Source: Russula earlei
Lineage: Eukaryota > Basidiomycota > Agaricomycetes > Russulales > Russulaceae
Assembly (NCBI GenBank): GCA_025769875.1
Contig: JAGFNK010000392.1
Coordinates: 1 to 50,169 of the forward strand
DNA length: 50,169 nucleotides
Direction: 5' to 3'
In this document: piece after piece, positions 10,614 through 21,129 of the stretch
Layout of the letters: the number at the start of each line of letters is the position of its first letter
How positions within the stretch are numbered: position 1 is the stretch's first letter
The notes under the pieces: generated by a model
Database searches by the model: none
Seen by the model: the letters and a program-made list of their open reading frames with translations, nothing else
Told to the model about the DNA's origin: nothing
Made by a program: the position numbers and the translations under genes

Positions 10614-11628
10614 ATGAAGTCTCTTCTTCCTCATGAAGTCAACTACATTGTCTCCCTTCTCCAGGCCAACCATTCAGTTCATAACATTGTCAAGGCAGCA
10701 CACAGAAGCATTGGTTCAATCACCAACATTTGCCAGAAATACCTTCCTGACCTTCCAAAGTCCTCTGGAGGTCATCCTTCCAAGCTCTCTAACCTTGACA
10801 TCCACTTTGCCACATGTTTTCTTAGCTCTGGAGAAGCAGATACTGCTCCTCAGGTTGCTAGAAGGTTGGAGGTCATCAAAGAGTCCACTATCTCCAATCA
10901 GACCATTTGAAACTACCTTAACAAGGCAGGCTTGAAGGCAGTTACAAAGAAGAAGAGGCCTTACCTTAAACCAAGTCACTATAGGGCCAGAAAGGACTTT
11001 GCAGAAAAGTACCTATACTGGACTGTGGAGGACTGGAAGAGGGTAATTTGGTCAGATGAGACCAAAATCAATCATATGGGCTCAGATGGCAAGAAATGGG
11101 CTTGGAAAAAAGGAGGAGAGCACCTTTCTGAACACCTTGTTCAGCCAACAGTCAAACATGGAGGAGGTTCCTTGATGTTGTGGGGCTGCATGTCTTGGGA
11201 AGGAGTTGGGCATGCAGCAAAGATTGATGGAAGGATGGATGCTGAACTTTATTGCAGCATTTTGGAGGATGAACTACTTGCATCTATCAAGTATTTCAAG
11301 AAGAAATGCAAAGATACCCTCTTTCAACAGGACAATGCCTCTATCCACAAGAGCAGGCTTGCCACATCTTGGTTCCAAGACCACGAAATTCAGGTCATGG
11401 ACTGGCCAGCTCAATCCCCAGACCTCAATCCTATTGAGCATCTTTGGGCTCATCAAAAAGAAGCTTGCAGCTTATCCAACACCCCTTAAGGGAATCAATG
11501 AACTTTGGGAGCACACACAGCTGGAATGGAAGGCCATTGATCAAACTGTTGTGCAGAATTTGATAGAAAGTATGCCTAGGAGGGTGGAAGAGGTGTTCAA
11601 AGCAAATGGAGGATACACAAACTACTAA
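10614..11628 (+). pseudogene. Tc1-type transposase, one stop and one frameshift
   Basis: A helix-turn-helix N-terminus (MKSLLPHEVNYIVSLL) is followed by a DDE domain: Asp in WSDETKIN, Asp in LFQQDNASIHKS and Glu in SPDLNPIEHLW, with 34 residues between the second Asp and the Glu. An in-frame TGA at 10908-10910 falls where Tc1 proteins have Arg in a T-I-R-N-Y context. A one-base frameshift near 11447 separates the Glu motif from the C-terminus, which continues to 11628. The protein is therefore probably inactive as it stands. Confidence 0.9.
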
Positions 11629-11649
11629 TTTTTGGCATATACCCTATTT

Positions 11650-11870
11650 AGATACCAAGGCAAAAAAACTGTTCAAATGGATACACTGGAAGAAATACCT
11701 TATATCTTCTTACATAAGTATGTTCATAGTATATATAGTATTTTATTACAAAGCTATGATGTAGAGCTTTAAAACAAGCCCACTAACATGTTATCAGCTG
11801 CAGTGGTTCTCTAGATATGGTTAATACAATGAAAATGTACAAAACATTTGAACAGTTTTTTGGGTCACTG
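11650..11870 (-). repeat. Tc1 right terminal inverted repeat
   Basis: Inverse of 10253-10470, ending TTTTGGGTCACTG before TA. Small indels and substitutions separate the inner parts. Confidence 0.8.
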
Positions 11871-13384
11871 TACTACAAGAGAGCTGCTAAATAAGGGACA
11901 TGTTGTAACCTTGTTATCAATCACAATAGCTGGATGAGTAAGGCACCTAGGGGTGCTTGGTAAGCATGCCCAGTCATGCTGAGTAATCTGCCGAGTAGGG
12001 AGGGCTTCAGTGATGAGTAATAGTTCTTGGAGTCCATGTGATCATTGTGTGAACTTCATGGGTCGTTTGCTGTACTTCAGGCTTACTAATACAGTTAGTA
12101 AACCTCGTTGACTCTCCCCTGGGAACCTGGGCATGTAGATCTCCATTTTAGGAGTCTCCAGGTTGAGTTTTCATTTCATGTGTTGAGTGATTATAAGGGT
12201 TGAACCACTTTACTATAGTAAAGACTGGATGGCTCACTGGTCATGAGTGTTTGGTCTGGTTGGTTAGAGGTCCTGGGTTCAATCCTGGCAGTGGGCTATC
12301 CTTCAAGGCAACTTGGAGCCAAACTTGGCACTGTTGTCTTGTAAGTGTACAATGCTTGTTGTTTGATCCCCTTCAACAGAAGGCTGTAGCTGTCTTCTGT
12401 AACAAGGGTCTTGGGTTCAATCCTGTGTAATGGACTATTATGTGAGATATAACTGGAGTCAATCTTGGCACTGTTGTCTTGCTTGTCAATAGTTGTATGT
12501 GTTCCTTGTTAAGTCCCTTTGAAGTCCCCTTAATAGAATGGACTCTTTGAGAGCATTCATGACATCTACATGCTGTAAAACCTTGGAACTTGAACACACC
12601 ACTTTCTCCAATATCCTACACACCTCCAGCTGCCAGTTCTTTGCATTGACATTACCATTTCTCCATTCCACTGCTTGCTCCATGGCACCACCCCAAGCCA
12701 TTTCAATGTAGTCCAGTTTGTAGTAGGGGTGGAGGATTGGGTTCATGCATCAGTTATGTTCAAATGAGATGTGACAAAAGAAGCTTACTGAGTGCCAGCA
12801 CATAGATAGGCTTTTCATCAAAGTGAGAATAGTACTTCTGAAGCTTTGTAAGTCCATTGTTCATCACATCATGGTACAATGAAAAGTGATCATCCTGGGA
12901 TTTGGCCTCCCAAGCAGTCTGTAGTTGTTCTATCATGGGGAGGGCACACCACAAAGTGGGAAGTCACTCAGATGAGAAGTAGTGCTGTATATCATTGGAA
13001 TCCTATCGACACTGTTAATTTTGCCACTGGCCATCAGATAAACATGAACATACCTTCAAAATCTTGCATGCATCCCTCACATGTCTCCAATCCTCATCTG
13101 AGAATCAAAATGCACTCCATCTGATCTTCTTTGTGATCATCCCATTGCATCATATGGCGGTAATTGGGCCAAATAAAGTATCAGCACAGTTGAGGAACAG
13201 ATTGATTGGCTTGTTGTGAAATGCAACCACAGATAGAGGGACCTCAGAGGAGGTGCTTAGTCATTGCCACCCTCTTGGGTCCGACTTGTGGGTTCAACAC
13301 TATGTGACCCAACCTGGGGACCTCAGAGGAGGGGGTTGACATGTGCTCACATGATTCCCTTATATCCTGATGCAATTAAGAAAA

Positions 13385-13457
13385 TGGCCAGACTGGGGAT
13401 TGAACCCAGGACCTCCCGGATATATACCAGGTGCTCTAACCACTGAGCTACCTAGCC
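13385..13457 (-). repeat. tRNA-like cloverleaf, probably a SINE head
   Basis: On the minus strand 73 bases fold as a full cloverleaf. The acceptor stem GGCTAGG pairs with TCTGGCC (two G-U pairs). D stem GCTC/GAGC, anticodon stem CCTGG/CCGGG and T stem CTGGG/CCCAG all pair, with A-box TAGCTCAGTGG and B-box GGTTCAATCCC. The anticodon loop TATATAT lacks the invariant U33, so it is unlikely to be a working tRNA. The sequence continues past the 3' end into a 3' body (13230-13384) containing a direct repeat (GACCTCAGAGGAGG near 13238 and 13319), as in a tRNA-derived SINE. Its target duplication was not found. Confidence 0.55.
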
Positions 13458-15182
13458 TCGGGTACAGTGAAGTGGATTAATCTATATGACAGATTGTATA
13501 TCCAACATGGCTACATATGCTCGATCAGTGCCATGCACTATAAGTTCCATAACAAAGCATGGTGACTCACCTGCCACAGTTTGTATGAACAATGAAGCAT
13601 TAAGTATGCTGAACCCCACTGAACATTGCTGTGAAGTGGTATCTTGAGTGGCGTGTCAATCTTGCATTGAGTTTGAAGCTTCTCAAAGTATTCGATCCAC
13701 TGTCCCAAGGCCTGAATCTGAGAAGATAATTTAAGTTTGTTTCATGGGAATAGCTGGCCCATGTTGGCGAGGTTGACTACATGCTTAAGACACCTGACAC
13801 AGTGAATGGGGTTATTGGACTCAAACATTACTAAAGAGATATGGGTACTCACAGCAATTGATTCTCATTAGCCCTCCACTCTTGGTACCCTTGATGATGG
13901 TGAAAGGACTTGATTGTCTCACATGTGGCATTGTTGTTTGAGGCATTGTTGAGTGTCACCATTCCAAGCCATGTGAGCAATTCTAAATCAGTGTTAAATC
14001 AGTGTCAAATCAAGATTCAATTTACCTTTGATGCTTTGTTGGAACAAATTCTCATGCAGTCACAAAGTCCAAGGAAGTACCATCCTAAATTCCAGCCACT
14101 GTGCTCACCTGAGATCCCTTTAAACCCAATCACCTCCAAATGCAAGGCCCACTTCCCCTTCTTCACATCAATCCAGTGTGCTGTCATTCTGAGGAATGAT
14201 GACTTTGTATTGTCTGCTGTCCATCCATCTGCAGTCAAGGAGATCTTGCCAGGGGCATTCTGTACATTTCACAAGGTAAGTATGATGAGAATGATGATGA
14301 CAACATCCTCTTAACTCACAGAGATGTCACCTTTCAGTGCTGTTAGCCATGTGACCATCACATTGTGAATATACATCATGACATCATGTGTACTTGGCAA
14401 GTCAATCTTCCTTGTCTGTGGTCACATGGAAACTAAGCAGTTGCAGAATGCAGGTTTGGTGGCAACAGCAAGGGCCTGCATCATGGTTCATTGTCACCAA
14501 CTCCTGTCCACATTTGCAAATGTTGTACCTGGTCATCACAGGCAATAAATTGAGCCACAGCATGTATCACACTGTCTCACATGAATTCAGGCAGATCCTC
14601 TTCCATCTTGAGGTGTCTGTCCAATGTTGCCTGCTTCATTCTCCCCACCTTCAGTTCAGTTTTGGCTGCCTCCATCTGCTTCCACATTGCATGAGGGATC
14701 AAAAAATGGTTCTCTGGTATCTTTGCATCTTTACACCTTTGCTTATAGAGTTCGTAGTGTTGTTGGACATGAGCACAACAACTCAAGTTGCTATGAATAT
14801 GGAATGTTTTTTGCTTTCCTTGCCTGGCAACAAAATCATCATCTTCCCTTTTCAATTGTAAGTATCCCTCTTCCACTGTATTAAAGGTAGGCTAATACTC
14901 ACTTGCAGGGCTTGCACCATTGTCCACTTAATATCTCGTAGGTGTTCCCTTTCGTAAATTTGACAGTTAGCTGGTCTGAGAATATTGTCAACAGGTCTTT
15001 GGTGCTGTCTTTCTTCATCATGAGACCCTCTGAAATCTTGCTGCAATGTCACTCCTCAAGATCATTGGGTTCCTGGCATATGAGTGAGTGATTGGCTTCC
15101 CTTTTTATATATGACCATACCTCATCCCCAATGTTGGTGTCTTCAGACTCCTTGAAATTGTCACCAATGATGACAGGTTCAT

Positions 15183-15205
15183 CCTCCTCCTCCTCCTCCT
15201 CCTCC

Positions 15206-15272
<67 letters not shown>
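15183..15272. repeat. Trinucleotide microsatellite coding poly-Glu/poly-Asp
   Basis: A run of CCT repeats passes into a run of about 22 CAT/ATC repeats. On the minus strand it encodes Asp followed by Glu in the hAT protein's N-terminal region. Long serine or methionine runs in other frames are shadows of it. Confidence 0.85.
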
Positions 15273-15275
<3 letters not shown>

Positions 15276-15477
15276 TCTTCTCACTGACCATATGTTTAGC
15301 CTTTTTATTAGACTGAGCAGAGGGTACATTATCAGAAATTTTGTCACTGCTGCTATCAGATGCTGGTCACTTTTGGGCTGATTTGAGGGGTAGTGCCTTG
15401 GAGCCATGGCTGTAGATGTGGACAGGCTTTTTGGTTTGAGCTCCTCTGTTTTCTTTTGTAGCCTTAGATTTGGCCAT

Positions 15478-15857
15478 ATGAAGATGTGTTGGTCCAATGT
15501 CACACTTTTTGTACCAGCAAAATACTGACAATGCTACCTTGTTATTTGTGTTTATTTGGGTATCTTTGTGCTAGTGTTGGGTATTCAACCTCTTGATAGG
15601 ATCATGTGACAGGTTATAACCAGTCATCTAGTGGTTCAGAGCTTGCCTAAAGATGTGCTCAAACCCATGAAATCTTGACAGAAATCTCAGGCACACCAGT
15701 CTTGACCAATTTTTAGCTTGCTTGAAATTTGATGTGACTGTGACTGGACATTCTACAATCCAGTTTGACCTTGACTGAAAGTTCATCCACAATCAGTCAG
15801 GTCAGGTTCAGTCAAGCAGTTTTTTGCAGTCAATGTGACCTGACCTGAAAGCACTAA
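15478..15857. other. hAT 5' region, no gene
   Basis: Upstream of the hAT start codon. GTCAAG and CAGTCA-type motifs recur between 15690 and 15850 (for example GTCAGGTCAGGTTCAGTCAAG-like sequence near 15797) and may be transposase-binding subterminal repeats. DUF6589 coding sequence begins directly after, so the hAT right end should lie close to 15850. Confidence 0.4.
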
Positions 15858-16074
15858 TCAAGACTCTCTCTGAAAAGGTCCATGTCATGCTATTGGATGA
15901 CATCCAGCACTATCCCTGGTTTGGCTGTCATGACAACATCAACCTGCCATTCAAGGTCTATGAGCAGTGACTTGGAAACCAATCTCACTTTGACAGTGGA
16001 ACTGTGGCAACTATCTTGATTATCAAGGATCCCAATGCCATTCAGCCAAACAATTGGGCATTCCAGGAATGGAG
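15858..16074 (+). pseudogene. DUF6589-type gene, piece 1
   Basis: It encodes VHVMLLDDIQHYPWFGCHDN and then HFDSGTVATILIIKDPNAI, resembling the central part of DUF6589 proteins, a large Agaricomycete family of unknown function. A TGA (15968-15970) sits where EQ-Arg-LGN is expected. The N-terminal several hundred residues are not in the window. The piece ends at TGGAG, the target of gypsy A, and resumes in frame at 25611 (reading QEW then RASGAANPI). Confidence 0.65.
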
Positions 16075-16564
16075 TGTCACAAGAACTGGCACTTCAGACC
16101 AGACCAGCAACCAGGATTGCCTACCTGGACAGAACCTGTTTTGCATTTCTGATGACTCTTATGTACAACTCATGTTTACCAGCACCTTCTGGCCAGTTCT
16201 CAATCAGTTGCCTCACCTTTGCCAGCAGGATACTATTTGATATGGTATTCTCTATGTATATGAGACCCATCCATTGAGGAGAATGAGCCTTAAGCTTGTT
16301 CTCCTGTGAAATATCAATGGTTACAGCTTCAGGACTGTAGGCTTGCAGGGAATCAAGCAAATGCCCCAGAAAGTCTCTCATATCCTCAAGTCTTCGAACA
16401 CAAAGACTTATCACTCAAGTTTCCTCTCTATGGTACACAATTGCCTCAGCATTGTTGTCACCGAGATCCCTGACCTTTGTGAGAATCTTTGTTCTTGCTC
16501 AACTCAGTGTGCACGTCTCGCACATGAAATGATTTGTCAGCAACACTGCCCCCAGTTGGTGACA
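16075..16564 (+). repeat. Gypsy A 5' LTR (family C)
   Basis: Runs from TGTCACAAGAAC to TTGGTGACA. The TATA box has decayed to TATATGAG (16257-16264), while the 3' LTR keeps TATATAAG. U3 is short and U5 ends at 16564, directly before the primer site. Confidence 0.93.
16291..16302 (+). promoter_or_regulatory. Predicted RNA 5' end acting as self-primer (A)
   Basis: TAAGCTTGTTCT begins about 34 bases after the TATA-box position and is the exact reverse complement of 16567-16578. In Tf1/sushi-type elements the first 11 bases of the RNA fold back to prime reverse transcription. The same arrangement is inferred here. Confidence 0.7.
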
Positions 16565-16566
16565 TT

Positions 16567-16578
16567 AGAACAAGCTTA
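16567..16578 (+). promoter_or_regulatory. Self-priming primer-binding site (A)
   Basis: AGAACAAGCTTA lies two bases after the 5' LTR and is exactly complementary over 12 bases to the predicted RNA start at 16291-16302. I do not recognise it as complementary to a tRNA 3' end, which would normally begin with TGG. Confidence 0.7.
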
Positions 16579-17534
16579 CCTCTCCTCGAACCCTCGACCC
16601 TGAATGCATACCTACGCATCCACCCCTGAATATACTGATTCTTCCTTTGAAACATGACCTCTATGGCTAGAGACTGGAGGTACAAAGGCCTAGGAAAACC
16701 TTCCACTCAAGGACTGGGACAATTGAGACTCCCATTCAAGCTGAACCCAGACATCAACATTGCCCTCATTCCAGAACAGTTCAGACAGAACACCATATTT
16801 TGCCAACTAGGAGTGGACTCCACACCATGGACAGGATTCTTCACACCCTACAAACAAGCCAAAGTAGGACTCAGAACACTCTATGGGGTGTGGTTCGAAC
16901 TCAAGCAACATGAGGATTACTTCATGGCCATTCATGTTGCACATCCTATTTTCAAATTAAACTTTGATCCTCTTGAAGGGCTAGACATGGACGCACTAGT
17001 TGCCTCAGGAGAACCGGTGCCACAATCAACTCAAGAATTGACCCCTGCACCAACAGAACCAATGGAACAAGAAATTCCAGTGACGACTCACATTCACACC
17101 ACCAACAACAAACCAGACGCACCCATTCCACAACAACTCACATCATCAGGTATGACACAAGCTTTTCCCCAACCTAGCCAATTTCAAGGCTTCGGAGGAC
17201 GTGGAAGGTGACCTCCGAGCCCTGACCCTGACAATTATGACACATCCAGCGACCACAACCATGACACACACCCCTCCAACAACAGAAAACCTGAAGGCAT
17301 TCCCCCAAAAGCCTTCAATGGCAACCACACCCACACTCACATCTTCCTTACAGCTTTTCAATGATTTATGAGGATGAATCATGACACCAAGGTTGCCAGA
17401 GATCCCATCAAGAAATGCTCATACTTCCTATCACTTATGGAAGGACCACAAGTCAATGGTTGGGTCAAGGCCATGGACACGTGGCTCAATGAAGTAGTTG
17501 CTGACCCTACTGAGATCCTATTCAAACTTACTGC

Positions 17535-18514
17535 TGTCATGAATGCTCTCAAAGAGTCCATTCTATTAAGGGGGCTTCAAAGGGATTTAATGAGGAACAC
17601 ATACAACTATTGACAAGCAAGACAACAGTGCCAAGATTGACTCCAGTTGTATCTCACATAATAGTCCATTACACAGGATTGAACCCAAGACCCTTGTTAC
17701 AGAAGTTGGCTACGACCTTCTGATTGAAAGAGGATTAAACAAAACAACAAGCATTGTACACTTACAAGACAATGGTGCCAAGTTCAGCTCCAAGTCGCCT
17801 CGGAAGATTGCCCACTATGAGGATTGAACCCAGGACCTCTACCCGACTGGACCAGACACTCATGGCCATTGAGCTACCCAGTCTTCACTACAGTACAGTG
17901 GTTCAACCCATATAACCACTCAACACATGAAATGAAACTCAACATGGAGACTCCTAAAAGAAGAGACCCACATGCGCTGACCTTCAGAGAAGAGTTGACA
18001 TGATTTACTGACTGTATTAGTAAGCTGGAGGTACAGCCAACGGACCAGGAAGTTCACATGACGATCACATGAACTCCAAGAGCAATTACTCATCACTGAA
18101 GGCTTCCTTACTCAGCAGGTTACTAAGCATGACTGAGCATGCTTATCAAGCACCCATGGGTGCCTTACTCATCTAGCTATTGTGATTGATAACAAGGTTA
18201 CGACACATCCTTTATTTAGTAGCTCCCTTGTAGTATGTATATAAGCGTCCAAATAAAGTACTGGACAGTCCTCAGACTGTCCATTTGTTTATGGCACTCT
18301 CTACCCCTGGGATACTCCTTAAGGACCATCCCCTTGTGACCACTCTGGCCTCTTCCCTGCATACCTGCTCGACTCTACCAGTAACTATACCCCTTTGGTA
18401 TTTGTTACTGCTTTGGACTCTGCTCCTTGCCCACGCCGTCTTAGATGTCTATCGACTCATCTTTGAGCTTACTCCTTGCTCTTGAACTGGATAGTTCATC
18501 AGTGAGTCTTGACA
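17535..18514 (+). mobile_element. Solo LTR, family D, subtype D2
   Basis: 980 bases from TGTCATGAATG to GTCTTGACA, with perfect ACTGC duplications (17530-17534 and 18515-18519). The 5' half shares nothing obvious with D1 copies and contains tRNA-like modules in reverse, while the 3' half (from about 18085) has the common D promoter, inverted repeat and U5. It was inserted into gag after gypsy A. Confidence 0.94.
17805..17886 (-). repeat. Degenerate tRNA-like module in LTR D2
   Basis: On the minus strand it has an A-box TAGCTCAATGG and B-box GGTTCAATCC at tRNA spacing, like 12215-12290 in the other D2 copy. Stems are poorer than those of the cloverleaf at 13385-13457. A second B-box-like block (GGATTGAACCC on the plus strand) lies near 17678. 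Confidence 0.45.
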
Positions 18515-19268
18515 ACTGCCTGGCAGGCCATGGAACAGAAATTCAAACACACGTTCATGGACTATGCTGAATGAGAACACACACAAGACCAACTGCGAGA
18601 ACTCAAGATGAAGGACAACAACTTGGATGAGTACATTGCTAATTTTGAGTTGCTCACCAGACAAGGGTCACTTCACACTGACAATCCAATGGTCATGCGC
18701 CTCTTTGCATGTGGCCTCCCCAAGCCACTGGTTGAAGCCATCATCAGCCAGGAAGACCCCACCACCTTCTCCCAGTGGATTTCTGGCACACAAAGACAAC
18801 ATCACATTTCAATGCATAAACGCATGGTCCTTTCAGACCACACCAACACACACAATCGAAACACAAACCCCAACTGCCCTTGGGCCTGCCTATCCACTTG
18901 GGGTACACACACAAATAACCCAACAAATGCAACTGCACCTCACGCTCAACTCCCACCTCGCGATCCAAATGCAATGGACACCAGCACCAGTGCGGCATGC
19001 AAGGCTATCACCAAAGCCAACAAAGAGAAACACCATGCTGAAGACAGGTGTTTCCATTGTTCAAAGCAAGGACATCTCGCTAGAGATTGCCCCATGAAAC
19101 CAAAATGCAAGACAACATGTGCGCACACAGCAGAAGCAACCATGACCACATCCAAATCCTCCATTGTTGAGATCATCGAGGAAAACGTGACTGCCAAAGT
19201 CACAAAGGCCGCAAAGGCTCTTTCTAAAGAGGAAAGGGAGGAATTCATTAGGATGTTGACCAAAGAAA

Positions 19269-21129
19269 TTGAAGAAGAAGGAAAGGATTTTCGGATGCCT
19301 GAGTGTTGCGGCAATCACTTGGGCACTAGGTCTTCCCAATGTATATAATGCTATACAAAAGTCAATGCAGGTCAATTTGACTGTGTACGCAGGAACCTCT
19401 AAAGCCAAAAAGACTGCACTAGTCGACAGTGGAGCAGCAGAATGCTTCATTTCTCCAAAAATAGTTAAAGAACTTCAACTAAAGACATGAAAATTACCAA
19501 CACTAAGAGTTGTCAAGAACGTCAACAATACTCCCAATCGCATGGGAAAAATTACCACTGCCGTAGATCTAGAATTAAAACTCCTGGGACAAAGACATGA
19601 ACACCAATTTCTTGTAGCCAACATTGGACAAGACAAACTAATTCTAGGATACCCCTTTCTGGAATCTACAAATCCAAGGATAAACTGGTCTAAAGGGACA
19701 CTAATGGGGAGAATAACCCTGTCTGGGAAACAAGAGATACCAGACTGGGTGAAGAGCCTCAAAGACTGGGAAGAAAGAGACAAGATCTGGATCCAAACCC
19801 TGTTATGAAAAATGATGATAGCCCAACAACTGGCAGAGTCACAAATGGATACAAAACAACTGACTTGGCAACAAATAGTTCCCACTCGATACCACATGTT
19901 TGGCCAAGTTTTTATGGAGAAAGAATCAGAAAGATTTCCCAGACCAAGGAAGTGGGACCATGCCATTGATGTTAAACCAGACACCCCTACTACAATTAAT
20001 TGCAGATTATACCCACTATCCCCTAAAGAAAAAGAGGAACAGGGAACATTTCTCAAGCAAAACTTAAGACTGAAATGGATCAGATGATCCAATTCACCAT
20101 ATGCAAGTGGCTTTTTCCTGATTAAGAGAAAGGATGGCAAATTTTGACCAGTACAAGATTATAGAAATTTAAACAAGTGGACAATACCAAATGTCTACCC
20201 CCTCCCCCTTATCCCTGAACTAATACACACTTTGGCCAGAAAATAACTCTTTACCAAATTCAATGTCAGATGGGGCTACAACAACATCAGAATCAAAGAA
20301 GGAGATGAATGGAAAGCTGCCTTTAAAACCAGTGATGGGCTATTTGAACCAGCAGTAATGTTCTTTGGTTTAACCAATTCCCCAGCAACCTTTCAAACAA
20401 TGATGAATGACATTTTCCAAGAAGAGCTCGCCCAAGGATGGCTGAAAATCTACATGGACGACATTATCATTGCCACAGAGAACAATGAAAGAGAACATGA
20501 AGCCAAAGTCAATCAGATCCTATCAAAACTAAAACAACACAACCTATATCTTAAACCAGAAAAATGTCAGTTCCACAAGAAGACAGTCAAATACCTAGGA
20601 GTAATTATTGGCAAGGGAAAGATAACCATGGATTTGATCAAGGTTAAAGGAATCAAAGACTGGCCCACACCACAGACACTAAAGGAAGTCAGAAGCTTTT
20701 TGGGATTCTGCAACTTCTACCACAATTTTATTCCCAACTTCTCATTGAAAGCCAGACCCCTCAACAATTTAACAAAGAAAAATGGACAATGGGAATGGAC
20801 ACTAAAGGAAGAACAGGCCTTCCAAGCATTAAAAGAAACATGCACATCTTACCCAGTCCTATGGATGCCAGACTGGACCAAACAATTCATCCTTGATACT
20901 GATGTGTCTGGATTTGCTATAGGAGCAGTCATCTCTCAAGAATACCAAGATGGCCTTCACCCTATAGCATTCTACTCTAGAACATTGTTAGATGCAGAAA
21001 AAAACTACGATGCACATGATAAAGAACTGGCAGCCATCATTTTTGGATTAAAAAGCAGACGACCATTTTTCTTAGGTGCACAAGAACCAGTAAGAATAAG
21101 AACCGACCACAAAAACCTCACATACTTTA
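19269..21129 (+). pseudogene. Gypsy A pol part 1: protease, reverse transcriptase, RNase H
   Basis: The aspartic protease motif ALVDSGAAECFI is near 19420, followed by ILGYPFLESTNPRINW. The RT has the palm motif IYMDDIIIATE (YMDD at 20451-20462) and KCQFHKKTVKYLGVIIG. The RNase H begins FILDTDVSGFAIGAVIS and ends abruptly at RTDHKNLTYF (21129). The pol frame is +1 relative to gag. TGA stops lie at 19488, 19806, 20085 and 20145, each where related pol has or tolerates Arg (for example KF-Arg-PVQDYR), plus one TAA at 20244. The rest of pol is inverted at 21906-22916. Confidence 0.88.

Larger units (their letters stand above)
10253..11870 (+). mobile_element. Tc1-type (DD34E) transposon, decayed
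   Basis: This 1618-base element starts CAGTGACCCAAAA and ends with its inverse. TA is duplicated at 10251-10252 and 11871-11872, at a TATATACTACAAG site that is uninterrupted in other family D LTRs. The terminal inverted repeats are long, about 215 bases, and identical over roughly the outer 74. One transposase gene lies inside. It was inserted after the host LTR, the third layer of nesting here. Confidence 0.95.
9975..12564 (-). mobile_element. Solo LTR, family D, subtype D2, carrying a Tc1 element
   Basis: On the plus strand it starts TGTCAAGACTC and ends GCATTCATGACA, with perfect TCTAC duplications (9970-9974 and 12565-12569). Without the Tc1 insertion it is about 970 bases. Its R/U5 half matches the D1 copies, but its U3 5' half is unrelated to D1 and matches only the copy at 17535. 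That U3 part holds degenerate tRNA-like A and B box modules at about 12215-12290 and 12395-12430. Confidence 0.92.
12565..15477 (-). pseudogene. hAT transposase, N-terminal and central region
   Basis: Starting from an ATG at 15475-15477 the minus strand encodes MAKSKATKENRGAQ, an acidic tract of Asp then Glu (15183-15272), a Cys/His region resembling a BED finger (LSCCAHVQQHYELYKQRC near 14800), GWTADNTKSSFLRMTAHWID (near 14210), VRCLKHVVNLAN and QWIEYFEKLQTQC (13640-13800), and ALPMIEQLQTAWEA (near 12950). These are the N-terminal finger and catalytic core of Agaricomycete hAT transposases in the right order. Several introns are implied. A TGA lies at 15367-15369. A tRNA-derived repeat interrupts the gene near 13385. 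Confidence 0.8.
500..15850 (-). mobile_element. hAT DNA transposon, shredded by nested insertions
   Basis: One hAT transposase gene can be followed on the minus strand from an ATG at 15477 to a stop near 500. It is interrupted by the foldback element (869-9739) and by a solo LTR holding a Tc1 element (9975-12564). The pieces join in the correct order and, where checked, in frame: removing the foldback element and one TA copy gives back an in-frame Trp-Trp-Gln motif followed by a 53-base intron. Short GTCAAG/CAGTCA-like motifs repeat at about 15690-15850 and may be subterminal repeats. The terminal repeats and the 8-base duplication were not identified, so both outer limits are approximate. 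Confidence 0.75.
16654..19348 (+). pseudogene. Gypsy A gag, interrupted
   Basis: Gag forms the virus-like particle and packages RNA. The N-terminal part (PLEGLDMDALVASG) is followed by the capsid region (GPQVNGWVKAMDTW, then LDEYIANFELLTRQG) and a CCHC zinc knuckle CFHCSKQGHLARDC near 19050. Stops are TGA at 17209, 17362 and 18572. The solo LTR at 17535-18514 splits the capsid. Skipping it and one ACTGC rejoins the frame (KLTAWQAMEQ). At least one frameshift lies near 18785. The end overlaps the pol frame by about 80 bases. Confidence 0.85.

Noticed and set aside
13385..13457. Functional tRNA gene
   Set aside because: All stems pair, but the anticodon loop lacks U33 and the sequence runs on into a repeated non-tRNA body. 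Annotated as tRNA-derived repeat instead.
15092..15503. Proteins made of long serine, aspartate or methionine runs
   Set aside because: They are shadows of one CCT/CAT microsatellite. Only the acidic minus-strand reading belongs to the hAT gene.
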